Shown: positions 50,333-63,688 of the stretch, in pieces | How the letters are laid out: every line of letters starts with the position of its first letter | How positions within the stretch are numbered: position 1 is the first letter of the stretch | Assembly (NCBI GenBank): GCA_013396655.1 | Contig: WBMV01003298.1 | Location: 2,140,695-2,204,694 of the forward strand | Reading direction: 5' to 3' | Source: Campylorhamphus procurvoides | Lineage: Eukaryota; Chordata; Aves; Passeriformes; Dendrocolaptidae | Length of the DNA: 64,000 nt | Program-made: the position numbers and the translations under genes | The notes under the pieces: model-generated | What the model was told of the DNA's origin: nothing | Database searches by the model: none | What the model saw: only the letters and a program-made list of their open reading frames with translations

Positions 50333-52046
50333 TCTTTGGCCTGAGATCAGGCAAGGATGGGAGCAAGGAAGGTTCAGCCAGTGGAATCTCTGGCTTCCAT
50401 GAGGAACAGCACAAGCATTTGATAATTTATGATCTTGAAATTGGAGTTTACTTTCAGTCACATATAAGTCAGACAAGAGATGTATGGCAAGAATATTATC
50501 CCTGAGTGCAGTGTGAATTTCAACAGAATGCTGGCACTGTCAGGTCATGGTCTGTACACTCCTCTCAGAGAGATTCCTGGTAATCAAACACTATTGATGG
50601 CATAAAGATGCTTGACTGGTCATATCAGTTTGCCTTTAAGAAGAGATTTCCCTAATTACAAATAAGAGCCTGGTCGAATTTGTTTTCTTTGGGCATGTTG
50701 GTAGGTCAGGCCAGTGCTACAAAAGGGATACAGGACTGTGTAGAACCTTTGCCATTTCCAGTGAGCATTTTATTCTGTGAGCAATTAATTGCACTTGAAG
50801 AACTATCTGTGTGAAGATGTGTCCATCAATAACTCCTTACAAGGAAAGCAATCCTCTCACCTTGGACCTTGTGGCTTTCCCACTGTCCCAAACCCATCTC
50901 AGAGACAAGTTTAAAAGAGGATTTTTAGGCATTGATGTTTGCTCATAACTTAAGCAGCTGAGCAATTCCTAGTTTATGGAGTTGTTGGAACAGCATTAAC
51001 TCTGAAAGAGCTCTATAGAAATAGGAATTGGATTTTATTTTGCAATAATAGCAATGTACCATGTTTACAGATGAGTGCAGCTGATCATTTGATAACCCGT
51101 TCATTTGTGACCAGCTATGCAACCCTTTGCAATCAGCATATTTTTTATTGAACTACAACCCTAAAACTTACTTTATTTCAAATGTTCTAGACATTTATAC
51201 AACAAACAATTACAAAACCAAACCTTTATTTAATATGAAAGGAAAAACTACTGTTGTATAAAGTATAGAAAATGTCCTTGATTTAAACTATATTTATTAG
51301 GTAGGATATAAATTCACCAGTAGTAGGTCTAAAAATGCAAGTTTCTAACTAAACTCAGTATCCAAAAAATTATTCCTGCATTTGTAAAATATGCCTAAAG
51401 TGTATGTATATTACAGCTATCATCCCTTAAAAGGATGCACATCTTTATACCTTTATTTTGTATTGAGGCACTTAATCCTCTGAGAACTGACAAAATGGAT
51501 TCATAATCCTTATTACTTTTTGACATATCTCATCCGTATGGTTTATGGGCAAATACTCAATGATATTGATTACTTAATGAAAGCATTTATGTGAACATTT
51601 GGAAATATCCTAGTTAAGGACCTCAGCTATACTTCATTTCACGAGGATGAATGTGTTCAGTTGGAAATCCATCTGCATTGCTTTGCACATTCAATAAATA
51701 AAGCTAAAATTATGAACCAATAAAGACAATAAAAGTTTCTATGTCAAATTTATAACAAGAATGAGTACACATTTAAATAATAATAATTTTTGCAAGCATT
51801 TTAAACAAATAGGTATGTGGAGAGCTAATGCTGAGGGCACAGAGAACCAAGTTTAAAGATGTGGAATTCATTTAATTCTCTGTATGCCTGAGAAGACCAA
51901 GACAAGATTATATAAAGGTACAAAGTTTACTGGCTGTGTGAATATGTCACTTAAAGAAATAAATCCTAAACCACAGACAAGTATAACCAGTACCACCCAT
52001 GCTTAAAGAATTCTCTTCAGTACATTTCAAATATTAGTAGCCTCAC
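50333..52046. other. Non-coding stretch, no gene seen
   Basis: Strongly AT-rich DNA with no gene or mobile element recognised. A minus-strand acceptor/donor pair brackets 37 nt at 50861-50897, reading MGLGQWESHKVQ. It is too short and unsupported to call. Confidence 0.5.
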
Positions 52047-52070
52047 CTTGCCAAACCCCCTGAAAGGTCT
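52047..52070 (-). other. Candidate 24-nt microexon on the minus strand, unproven
   Basis: On the minus strand the sequence is TCTTCCTGGTTCTTTGCTCAG, then 24 nt, then the donor GCAAG|GTGAGG. The 24 nt read RPFRGFGK in the first frame, with no stop and no frame change if included. A TGC lies just upstream of the acceptor AG, as in SRRM4-regulated neuronal microexons. No neighbouring minus-strand exon with a matching phase was found, so this may be a chance pair. Confidence 0.15.
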
Positions 52071-52379
52071 CTGAGCAAAGAACCAGGAAGATCTAAGTAT
52101 AAAACCCAAAAAATAAGCATTTTAAGCTTTGATATTTTTTAATTCCAGTGAACTGATTCTAATATATACCTACATCAATACTAAAAACCACCCCAAAACC
52201 CAAAAGCCAGGAAGACCATGCTACAACAAAGCTGAGATTTGTCTGTGGTTTCAACTCAGATACCAAAAGAAGAAAAAGGGTAGAGCAAAACTCTGCATAT
52301 TTAAAGCTTCTACTCTGTTTTAAGGCTTTTATTGTGATACATTATTCATTTATTTCAAGAAGCACTGAATATCTGGAGG
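52071..52379. other. Non-coding stretch, no gene seen
   Basis: The remaining sequence up to the candidate regulatory element shows no recognisable feature. Confidence 0.5.
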
Positions 52380-52560
52380 ATATTCACATTCTGTTCCTTA
52401 TTTAAACTAAGGATGCTAATCATGCTGAACTTTGATTAATGCTTTTCAGGCTTTACTCAGCTGATTGTTATTTCCCCGTGTTGGCAGCCTGATAGATATT
52501 ACCGTGGACACTTAAGTAAAAAGGTCAAATGAACTGATTTTTGTCCCCTCTGGAAGTAAT
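52380..52560. promoter_or_regulatory. Candidate conserved regulatory element
   Basis: A compact cluster of developmental-type motifs is present: TGCTAATCATGC, TTTGATTAATGC, an E-box CAGCTG (52458), TTGGCAGCC, GATAGATA and an AAGGTCAAA nuclear-receptor-like half site (52521). The sequence lacks runs and looks complex for an intergenic stretch. The call rests on motif texture only. Confidence 0.2.
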
Positions 52561-53880
52561 TTTGCTTATATGCTTGCTTCCCCCAAATCCTAGTCATGAA
52601 TGGAAGCATTCCATTTATCAAAAAGATTGGCCACTATGAATTGTAAAGTTAAACATTTAGACATCTTAGTAGAATGGATTAAATGTCAACTGTGTCATGT
52701 AATACAAGGAAATATCTATTAAAAATACACTTGATAGTAGATATTTTCTCATAACACTAAAAAGCTGGGAAACAAAAAAATTCTTAGAGTATTGCCAAAT
52801 TGAAAACCATGCATAATTCAGCACTCAAATGGAATTTTAATCTATTCATAATGCTTCGGGAAATATTTTATACTTATGAAAACTAAGGGAGATAAAGAAC
52901 ATTACAAACCAAATAATTGGTTTTATGTTCAGGCAGACATGATAAAATAGCTAATAAAAATAGGTTATTTAAATCAGTGATAGGAATAGGAGGCACACTG
53001 GACATTACAGATTCACAGCCGAGTTTACACCACTGTTGAAGGAAATTAAAAAATATGAAGAGTTCAGGAAACTTTTCATCATAAAAGGGAATAGTGAACT
53101 CCTTTAAGACTTGACTCAGGACAAGCTGAAAGAAGCATCACCTCATAACTGCATCCCACCCTGCACACTGGCTATTGCTGCCTCCTCAGTATCAGCAGTC
53201 TCAGTAAGATAATATTTGTCCTTCACAGCCAAGGACAAAGGGGATTCTCAGCATGAGACCTGTAAGGGACAATACTTCCAAAATTACTGCCTTCAGACTG
53301 GCAGAAAGATCAGCACCACCAGCAAAAGAGCAACCAAAAATCTTTAGAGTTGGTGTCAGCACCAAGAAAGAATCAGAATCCAGCAGGAAGAACCAGGACT
53401 GGCATTTCATTCCCACTGTGACAGCACAGATGTCAATTAGAGATGTAATAAAGATGCCCTTCTTCCATTCCTTTGATTCCACAGCATCAGCCAAACTATC
53501 CAAGAATCATCCTAGGGGAGATATAAAGGACTATTGATTCAAGAGCAATCCCACACCCCCCCGAGTTTGGCTCAATAGTCCTACAAGGAGATATTTGTGG
53601 ACAAAAAAAATCAAAATCCAGCTGTTTCACTACCTCATTCCTTTCAAAACACTTTGAAAACATCTTCTCTCCAGGCCACATTTATTATACTTTTCAAGTA
53701 TATGTACTCTTTCTTCTCCCATTCCTCCTCAATTATCATAACTTGGAATAATTATGTGTTCTCATTTCCCTAGGTACTTTTGTACTGTAGTCTTGATCTT
53801 ACACCCAAAGCAATTCCACAACCTAAAGGAAAAATCTTTAGCAGCGGGGAAGGATATCTACCCCTTCTCCCCTTCTTCAG
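52561..53880. other. Non-coding stretch, no gene seen
   Basis: Both strands are open over roughly the same interval near 53201-53537 (100 codons minus, 94 codons plus). This makes either a weak gene candidate. A plus-strand acceptor TGCCTCCTCAG (ending 53189) and donor TCTCA|GTAAGA lie only 14 nt apart. Confidence 0.45.
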
Positions 53881-53994
53881 CTGTCTGGCCCAGATATTTT
53901 GGAGGTCTCAGATGTGCAAACCAACCTTTCCTACACGTTGTGTCCTTGGGAAGAGCTGAGAACTGGGTCCCTGCATGACCCGACTATCCTGCAG
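53881..53994 (+). other. Candidate internal exon (114 nt, one open frame), unproven
   Basis: The acceptor is a strong pyrimidine run (CCCCTTCTCCCCTTCTTCAG) ending at 53880, and the donor CTGCAG|GTGAGAG starts at 53995. Only the first frame is open through all 38 codons; it begins LSGPDILEVSDVQTNLSY and ends TILQ exactly at the exon boundary. The composition is balanced rather than low-complexity. I cannot assign the peptide to a family. The same interval on the minus strand also carries an acceptor-like CTCACCTGCAG and an open frame, so strand is uncertain. Start and end phases (0,0) match the candidate at 32324-32455. Confidence 0.25.
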
Positions 53995-56900
53995 GTGAGA
54001 GTGCCGAGGCAACCACAGCACTGTGGCTTTGTAGGGAGCAGTGAACTTCAAAAGCAGGATACCAACTGCAATTAACAGTGGCCAAGATTCCCACGTCACG
54101 GAGCTGCCACTCATCCCGATGCCAATCCCAACCCAGAGTTTCTTGGATACTGCTGCTGCTTTCAGCAGATGGCTGCACCGTCAGAACAATTAGTCATGGT
54201 GTTAACAGAGTTGGCATAAAAAAAAATAAAATATTATTTCTCTTTCACCACTACTTTTGTTCATTTTCAGCCACATTGAAGATCTTAGTCTCATATCAGT
54301 GATAAAGATCAGCTGTTTTGCTGCAGCACTTGATTCATTTTGCTTTATAGGTAATTGGATTTTGTTTGATAGTCAATTTTTCAGTTCTTCAAGGGCTAGA
54401 AATTAGGAAGATAAGGTCCATCAGGAAAGTTAGTCCCTATTTGCTGAGCACAGGAAGAAGGTAATGCATTGGAAATATACCATTTTTACAGATGAGACTG
54501 GGAAAAAAGCCAAGGAGCTGCTGTCAGCGTTTCACTAGAAGAAATGAAAACTAGACCCAGGACTTGAGTCATCATTAACAGAGCAGTGGGTTCAAGCAGC
54601 TCTTTAATACTTAATTCTGTATGTATCATTTTAAATCCATTACACTTTTGATATTTGCAGTTCTAACAGTCATTTATTTGCTGCAATAACATGGCCACAA
54701 TCATGAAAGAAAAGATGAAGTGCTATTCCAGAAAATGGGAAGGGGAGGGAAGGTGGTTGGGAATTTTGGTTCAGATCACATTTTTAGCTATTTCTATTTC
54801 TCAGGAGCAGTAGGGCAGTTTTCCCCAAACAGCACTATTTTGTGTCACACTTCAGACAAACCAAAAATGAACACTGACATCTTTTATTATTGTTTTTACT
54901 CATTAATGTTCTACAATATTGATGCTGCTTTATTTATCAGTGAATCAATTACCTCCCCTTGGAAAACAAGCCACACATTTCTTAAATCAGCCAGAGAACT
55001 GAGCTTTTGGAGCTGTCCACGCTTTCAAGCATCAGATTTATTAACAAAAATAAATAAAACACCCCACATTTCCTACCCTTATCTCTAAAAAGGATTCACC
55101 GAAGTCACAGCATGTGGCCTGTTATTCTTGTCAGTTCTACAGTAAGTATGGAACAATTAATTTTCTGACAATCAGAAATACCCGCAAAAGGGCTTTTGGA
55201 AACAAAGCTATTTTCCCGATTATAAGGAGAGTAAACTAGATTCTTACACATGTGTGGATGGTCACCCAATAAAGAATGGTAATCACTCTGGGCACTTAAG
55301 TGACTGCCCAAAATCTGTGTCAGATGAGACCATTAAATTTCCATTTGTGAAATTTCTGAAGTCCTCCAGGCTCTAATTCCTTTAAGGAACAGTTATACAC
55401 ACCCTGAGTCAAAGAAGGAATTATAAGAACTTAAAATTCTTAGATAGAACAACACAAAATGAGTGTATGAGAAAAGTGGCTGGCAGGTGAGGTGGAAACA
55501 AAGCTGGCAGATCCCACCTTTCTCAGGCACTTCCACAATGTGTTGACAAGCACTGGGGGAGAGGGAACATTCCTCTCTTTCACTCCCCTTCCAAGTCGGT
55601 TCCATTGTCATCAGCAAAACAGCACGGAACGGCTTAAGAGCAGAATACTGAAATATTAATTCCTCTGCCCTAGTTTTATGCTCTCTGCACCCTCCTGAAA
55701 TGTGATAAGTGACTTATTTTGGTTACCTGATTAAAAATTGATCAATTCTGACCAGTGCAAACCTCTTAAAAAGTCTGGTTTTACTCAAGTGTAAGCTTCA
55801 AAACCAGCACAGTGCAATATCACACATGAAACACAGTTTTCAATAAATTATACTGAATTAGAGCATTTCATTCTTTCAGTACTAAAGATTATCAAGTCTG
55901 AAAATTTCACACAGATGAACACAAACTGAATAAATATTATGACTATAAAACTCACAAAACTACCTGAAATGTGCAGCATGTCTTTCCTTCTGTGGATTCA
56001 GGCTGCTGTTTCCTTGAGTTTACCTACTGACTTACCAAACTTAATTATAAGCCCAGGCCAGTGCAGCTTATTTCAGCACATTATGCTACTTCCCACTAGT
56101 TTCAGGAATAACAATGACTCTGTTTTCTCTTTTTTTATTCAAAGCTGAACTTTAATTTCTAAATTTGCTTTTACTTAACTTCTGATATTTGGCTTTCTCC
56201 ATGTTTATCATAGGAAGAGCTCAAAAACTCACACTTTCATATTAAAAGTGTCCCAGAATAACTTAATAAAAAGTTGGTATTATTTATGTACAGTTTAGAC
56301 TTGTACTCCAAAGATAAGTCAGTATCTTCTATGATTAAGGGAACAAGGGTGAGCATAAGAACTAAATTCATCTTCAGCAGAGCAATTTCAAAAACTGGCC
56401 TAGGAATTGTATGTTATTTTAAACCAAATAGCTGTACTTCAGTGCCTTATTGAGGGTCACAGACTGGTTCCTACAGAAACTGCCCTGTGGGCAAAATATT
56501 ATTGATAGTTCCTATTCAGTTAAACTACAATGAAAACTTGCCTACTTTGGCTTCCTCATGGCAGGCAGTGTTGTCCCCTTAGAGGATGAGCATTACAAAC
56601 CCCAAAATGTGCACAGCCTGTGGCTCCAGATGCTTCACCCCATTATCCAATGCCTTTGACCCTCTGTTATTTCCCACCTTAGCAAACCTTCACAAGGTGG
56701 ATCAGTCTAAAGTATGTCAAAACAATTACAACACCACCATATTTTAAGATGGTTTGTATCTTCCTAGCTTTTTAAGAGTTTATTCACAACTTTTAAATAC
56801 ATTATCAGAGTTATTAGTTCTCCTACTCTAAAAATCCTCTTGCTACTCTGAGAAACTGCCCCTTTTTTGTTTTTCAGCTCTTGGGAGGTTGGGTCCCCAC

Positions 56901-59279
56901 CTCTACACCTGCATTCGGACAGACATGCATGGAAGTGCGCACCCCTGAGCAGTCTGTTCCCTCGCTCTTGTGAAGATAACATGGTACTGAAATAAAAGCT
57001 ACAAAACAACCACAAAGGTAGTTATTTCTAAACCTAATTCTGCTTAAAGCCACAGTCGCTGTCAAGAAAAGTTCTAACCAAATTTACTTTTACCTGTGTG
57101 TAAAACCACAGCAAGCAAACAGCTGACACAGGGACTTGGGGAAAGCCACAATGTCCCTGCTGTGCTGTCACGTGCACATATAGAAGCACCCTTTCCAGGG
57201 AACACCGGGCAGTGCCTTCTCCTGAAACCTTGCAGATGAAGGCATCAGGCTGTTTCAGTCGCAGTACATCAGCTGTGTGCTCAGCCCCATACCCAGCAGC
57301 CTTTGGCTTCTGCAGTGACACTGATAATCTGCCATATGTGCCACATCCTATAGCAGCACAGCCCCAGAGAGACTGGACCGAGATCAACAACATTGCTTTT
57401 TGTAAAGGGCACTGAAAAGCTGACAGATGGCAACAGCTGGGTCAAATTCCACTCAAGGAGGGACTTTTTAATCAAAAATTTTATACCAAGTGTGTGGGGC
57501 TTTTCATTGCATGTGATTTCTCTCTCATTGCACAGCATTTCCACTGCCTTTTGTGCTGACAGTTCCCACACAACATCCAGCTCCCACAAATAAGGACAGC
57601 ACTGAACTAGGATAAATGGGCAAACACCCATTTAAGTCAGCAGAGCTGCATCATTGTGCCCTTTGGTCTAGCTATGGTTCCAGTGGAATGCTGCAGGAGT
57701 GAACCCCTGGGAGAAGAGGCCATAGAGAAACACAGCTCTTGGCTCCAGCAGAGCTGCCCGTTGGGATGCAAAGCTTTGCTGTCCTGAATAATGTGTTCTA
57801 GTCCAAAAGCATCCCGAAGCTGACGTGAAATTACTGTCATCCCTTCAGTTCTAGCATGCCCATTAATGATAGTGTTGCCCTGCCTTTGACTCCTGTCCTC
57901 TGGATTCCACATCAAACACGACGTTAGCTGCTGCCTCCATCCCCGGCTGTGTCATTAGCACACCTGGAAGTTCTCCAAGGCAGGCCCAGTAAGGAGCTCA
58001 AGTTCTGTCAGAAATATCCATTAAACCTGTCACATGTGCTAACAAATCAATCAAGTACCAAGGCACCTTTCAGACAGTTTTTGAGCAGCTGGTTAAAAAG
58101 GGACCCACCTGACTTGAAAACTTCTCAACAATAAAACACGCTGGGCCTGACACACCGTGGTTATTATATCCACTGCTGCAGAATAACAGTGACATACTCA
58201 TCTTTGTCACAAAACAGGAATAAATTCATTTTAAAGGCTTGAAACAAATTTAACTTTAATTAATACTACTAAATTAGTGAGTTAAATTGAAGTACAGTTT
58301 TCTTATGGAGATTAATTTTTATAATAGGTCAGTAATTGCTCTCATTTGTTAATCCAAACTATCTTCTTGTTGTTTTAAAACTTATATTAAAGGCAAGTGA
58401 GTTATAGTCCATTATGATTTTTCTTGCCATCTTTGTATTATTTTCTTCTCATCTTCACAGAAGAGACAATGCTATAAGTGAGGGAAACTGACCTGTGATA
58501 CCACTTAGTTTATCACAAAAATAATGTAATACAAATATTTGTGTGTACGTAACAGGCATAAGCTGGTTAATTTTGTCCAAGAGATGCTATTACACCCTGG
58601 AAGTTTCAAAATAATGTGCGTCCTAAACATCTATAACATACCTACCTATATTTTACCTATTCGTGCCCTCATGGGTTTTCAGTAAAAGCAGAGTGTCTCA
58701 AGTTCCGGGGCATGGAAGGGCATGACAAACAAATCAATTTACAATCCATTAGACTGAAACAAGATATTGGGGGTGTTGGGAGGAGCCAGAGTGGATGGAG
58801 AGAGTGAGCAAGAATCCAAGCGAGACCACAGAGCTCCCCAAAGGAAAGGATTAGGGACTGGGCTTTTTTCATTTATAAATAAATTAGATTTGATACTCCT
58901 AGCCAGCATGCAGATTCAGATCCTTGGGAACTGTGACACATGCAACTCAGGAAGGTATATTAAGCATTATGGTGTGATTTTACTTGTACAATTTTACATG
59001 ACATTTTGAACCAGAAATCCAGACCAACAGACACTTAGATGACACGTGGGTGTCACTGCCGTATGACACCTCTCAAAAAATGGTTTACACCATTTAACAT
59101 GGGACCAGGACCAAAGGAATAGCTCAGCTTTCTTCAGACCAGTACATCACTGTGCACATAAAAGAGCTGGGAGGAGACACAGCAGGGCAGCTGGGCCAAC
59201 CTGGCCTAAGGGATAATCCATGCCATTCCAAAACAGGGCAAAGGATGGCCAGGGGCTGCTGCTCGTGATCTCACATTGG
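53995..59279. other. Non-coding stretch, no gene seen
   Basis: No gene or mobile element is recognised. GC-richer patches near 54000-54180 and 57180-57320 are open on both strands. The stretch 58200-58600 is AT-rich with several TTAATTAA-like words. Confidence 0.5.
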
Positions 59280-59392
59280 CCAGCACCCTGGTCTAGTGGG
59301 AGGCGTCCCTGCCCATGGCAGAGGGTTGGAACAAGACGATCTTTGAGGTCCCTTCCAACCCAAACCATTCTGTGAGTCTGATTCTCATACCC
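59280..59392 (+). mobile_element. CR1 LINE 3' terminal fragment
   Basis: The classic bird CR1 end is readable: 'ctggtctagtgggagg', 'gtccctgcccatggcag', 'gggttggaac', 'gatctttgaggtcccttcc' and 'aacccaaaccattctgtga'. It closely resembles younger bird CR1 tails and is the best preserved tail in the window. It is heavily 5' truncated and non-coding. Confidence 0.95.
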
Positions 59393-60659
59393 AGTGCAGG
59401 AAGAGTAAACGTGACTGTGTATTAGCTGAAAAAAGGATCCTGATAACTGAATATACCAGAGGTACATGACTGTGGCTGGTGTTTCCACATGATGTAGCTA
59501 CATCAAAGCCATCCCTCTCTGGATTTGCAGGTATCTGAACATGGAGGCAGTTAATTTAAATCCCTTGAAGGCTGCTTTAACAAAATTCCAGTGGAATGAA
59601 AGCCCACAAAACCTAGAGATTGTATTGCCCTGCTGTTCTCAATGTCTCCTTAGAAAACCCAGCCAGTTCTTACAGCATTTCTCCCAGCTCTTCCTGCTGC
59701 CCCCCAGTAGCTCAGTGGGATCAGCACCATTCCCAACATCCCTGTTACATTTATCTACAATGTAATGTGATTAAGAAAATACTTGGTTCTTTACATCACG
59801 TGTTTGCATCACAAACAATCTGGCACTTTATTGCTTGATATCAAATCCATACTGGCCAAGAACAAATATAGATCTATCCAGTGATAAGCATATCCTGTTT
59901 ATTCCACACTTTTAGTACAAAACAAGACACATTTCATTTCCTCTTCACAAAACAGAACCCCGAGACTAACCCCTCAAGAAACTATTTTTTAATTTTGAGA
60001 ACTAACAACTATTAACCTGCCTGGACAACACACCCAGGCTCAGCAGTCTTCAACCTTCATGCAAGAATACCTTTGCCCACAGTTTATCTCCATGTTTCTG
60101 CAATGCCCCAGTACCCTGAGCTATGACACTCAGAGCCAAAGCTGTGTAACCACATTGATGTGACCTCTGGCAGGATTGTTCTCTCAGGTTCCACACTCAC
60201 ACCAATCCAACTGTTACATCTACTACAGACACACTACACACCTGTATCAGAAAAGATCAGGGAACAGAAAACAGTGACAGCTGAGAACAGCAAGCCCTCC
60301 TTGTGCCACTGCTGCTCTCACAGACTGCTCAGGTCTCTATGGTCATTGAGATAACAGCACTTGGGAGATTTTTTAATATTTATATAGTCTAAATACAATG
60401 AAAAAATGACAGTGGGGGAAATCACAGACCAGGAGAACAAATTGGTTTGGTCCATTTCACACAGATGGAAATAGGAGAATTGAATAGAAAATCAATGACC
60501 TAAAGCACCTGTCCAGAGTCTGAATTCTTTACATTCTCCTTCCCACTTCTGCTTCATAAAAGGAGCATCACATGCATTTTTTAGGCTGCCCTAGCCAGCA
60601 AAGGGATCAACAGCACTTTCAGGCTATTCAGAGTGTTTGTTCTAGTCCACAAAAATACC

Positions 60660-60685
60660 TTTTTTCAGCTGTGTTTTTTCAGCTG
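60660..60685. repeat. Direct repeat of a 12-mer
   Basis: TTTTTTCAGCTG occurs at 60660-60671 and 60674-60685. It duplicates a motif that looks like a splice acceptor plus E-box, probably by slippage. Confidence 0.7.
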
Positions 60686-61500
60686 AGTGAAAAGTAGGAG
60701 GTTTAAATGAAAAGGGATTTCTTAACTGTTCTTTCCACAAGACAATTTTTGACCAATAAGCACAAGGAACTCTAAAGACTACATAATTATATACTTAGGC
60801 TGTTCTTTAAAGTGTTTTTAATATGTAGAAATTATTCCAAGCAAACAACATGGCCCTGCTCCCTTACACTAACTCAAGTAGTTCCATTCTAAGGAATTAG
60901 AATTTCAAAGCATTTTGATTTTCTTTTTAAAGCAAACTGGAATCCTCTAGTGCCAATTTTGTTGCAGTAAATTTTTAAGTGGTGAAAATTCCAAGTCCAC
61001 TTGTTATGTTACTAACACTTCATGGTATTATAAATTCTTTTTCTAAGTCTGCATAAATAATGGTGCATGCCTTTACAAGCAATCTTTCATAACACTCATC
61101 ATCATTCACCTAAGAACTTGAAAACACAGGAACACACACACAGAAGGAAATATTTATGTAAAGGAGATAGATGTCATTGAATTAATGGAGAGACCATGGA
61201 TGGGATGGAAGTGTGAAGGGAGATCCTAGAGTGGAATTTGCATTATTTGACTCAGTTGTTTATAATTATTCATCATCCTTTTGATTTCCAAACAGATACA
61301 CTTCCTTTGCTGCCCTTCCTCTAACATTCAGAATTTAAAGTCATTGAGGAAGCAGCTCTGCTTTTACAGAACGACTGAGAAGAGCAGAATCCACACTTAA
61401 CTGCATTGCAAAAATTACATCTCAAAAGCAACTTACAGCCTTAATTCACTCCAAAACATTCCATCACAGAAAAGAAGAAATAAAAGTTAAAATAGTATCT

Positions 61501-61544
61501 CAACAAAATATACTACCTTCTGCAGTGTTTAAAATATTTTGTTG
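61501..61544. repeat. Perfect 11-bp inverted repeat
   Basis: CAACAAAATAT at 61501-61511 is the reverse complement of 61534-61544, with a 22-nt loop. The stem is AT-rich and weak; no function is inferred. Confidence 0.7.
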
Positions 61545-63688
61545 CAAATAAACAGGTAATGGACACAGTTCATTGAAATAAATTACTCCATATTTCACCT
61601 GCAGACTCAGGCACATTGTTCAGAGTGTACTTTTTAATTCAAAGCAATGGTACTCAAACAGAAAGGTTTTATTATTTTCAGCGGAGTGTGTCATAAAAAT
61701 CTACATCCATAGGAAAACTAGCAGCTACCAATTTTTGGACCCACAGCAATTCCAGTACTTTCCACGTAGCTTTGTCTCTGCTGTTCCGAACAGCCCACAA
61801 GTTTAACAACTCACATGATTTTCCTGGCAATATTAGTTATAACCTGTTTTAACTAAACACCTTTTTACTAAAATGCTTATTTAGTATACTCCAGGATTAG
61901 AAAGTGCCAGACTCTGCCCCTGCCCTGTTGTGTAGGTTTGCATATCCACAGTAATATCCTGCCCTATTTTCCCAAAGATCAAGTCTTATTTATAAAGAAA
62001 ACTAATCATAACCAGTTGCAATTTATTTCAAATCAATATTTTCTATAAGTAGTCTTTAAGTCCAGGTGAGTATCATCAGACTGCAATTAGTTGGTTATTT
62101 TACTTTGCTCTTTCTAGCTTCAAGTAATTTAACGCATTTAGGTGTAATAAAGTTTATCTCAATGTTCCCATTCATTATTGGTTTTACCTGCCAGAAGCAA
62201 CTTCCATTCTCTCTCCATGCAGTTAAGGCTCATTTTCTTCCTACCCAATTACTGCTGCAATGACAAACCACTCGGCAGCTCCTCAAAGCCCTATGAGAAC
62301 AGCCTCAATCCTGAACCTTCACTCTGAGCTGGAGACACTGATGTTGCCTACTATTATTTCACTAGTGCAAAAATGACTAAGAAAAGTACTCAAACTGAAT
62401 TGGCAAAAACTTCAAAACCAACAAATAACCAAAACCCAAACCCCTCCTCTCTGAACTTCAGGGATGAACCGACAGAGGTCACTGTCAGTGTGACTGATAT
62501 TTTGGTGCATTCTAAATCTGAAACCCGAGCATGTAACACTGCCTTTACAGGACAACAAGCAGCATCCCCTAGATCAAAACTAGCAGCTCTAGACCTCGCT
62601 GTGCTATTGCCAATCCTTTATTTTTCCTTAGGTCAGGATCACCATGAAGAGATTCCTTCTTTGTCTTTGAAGCCCTCATTCTTAACTAATTATGCTCCAG
62701 TAATAAATGTAAACTCCAAAAATAGAAGTTAAACATTATTTTAAAAAATTGTTAGAAACAACTGCAGTACTCCCTCCATGGCTTCACTTGCAGTTCAGCT
62801 GTTTTGGTCATGCATCATTTTCACAGAGAAATATTTCACACCAATGAATTCTGGGCATCATGAACTGACAGCATTTTTTAAGTATGGCTGACAGTGAGTT
62901 AGAAACAAAGATTTTCAGTGTCAAAATTTTAAAATAATTTCAGTCCCAAAATGATGTAGCAAACAGATACCTTCTGTTATTAATGCCACTTCTTATCAAT
63001 GCAAACAAACAAACAAGAAGGCTAGACAGCTTCAAGGTTTGAAGCAGAGAAATGGGATTTTGTGTTCAGCCCCTGGGTGCAAGTCTGAGAGAACATGCTT
63101 CTCTGAACTGCTAAAATAACAGAGATGACTTGGAAGAGTCTGCACTTGCAGATAGTGAACATTCTGACATCCTTCTTGGCTGATTTTATTGTCTCCTTAT
63201 GCTTTACAGTGGTTTCAGCAGAGCCAAAACACAGTCAGAGACAGGGACTCCCTCTGCCAAAGAAGTGTGATCTGCAGCTGCTTCGGAGACACAGGTTGTC
63301 TGCCTGGGAGGAGCCAGGAACACACACCTCTGACCTTGCTTAAAAAGACTAAGTTTATCAAGAGCAGAAAACCACCTTCGTGGGTCCAGCTCCCTATGGG
63401 GAAGTTATCCAGCTTAACCTGGCCACATTGCACTCAAAGGGAAGTGCATCATAATAGTGACACAGAGAGGAGTCAGCTCTTCACACCCAAGGGGAGAAAA
63501 GGCATCTATCACCTCTTGGTTCTGAAAGTTACCCCTCATTTCTCTGCTTCAGGGCTGCCCAGTAACACAGGGACAGCAGAAGCCCCTTCCAGCCCTGTGC
63601 TGTTTGAGATGCTCACAGTGCATTTAGGGAGTAATATAAACAGTTGCTTCTGCAATAAAAAAAGAATGGGAATACTCTGCCCAGCCTC

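Larger units (their letters stand above)
59393..63688. other. Non-coding stretch, no gene seen
   Basis: No gene is recognised. The 184-codon plus frame at 63189-63743 is the longest in the window, but it runs into the CR1 element at its right end and gives no recognisable domain. Minor repeats are present at 60660-60685 and 61501-61544. Confidence 0.5.

Noticed and set aside
53201..53537. Overlapping open frames of 100 and 94 codons on opposite strands
   Set aside because: Mutual overlap, no recognised domain and no splice or promoter context.
61936..62064. Acceptor/donor pair bracketing about 129 nt on the plus strand (TGTTGTGTAG ... CCAG|GTGAGTA)
   Set aside because: All three frames contain stops, so it is not a coding exon; a non-coding exon cannot be judged.
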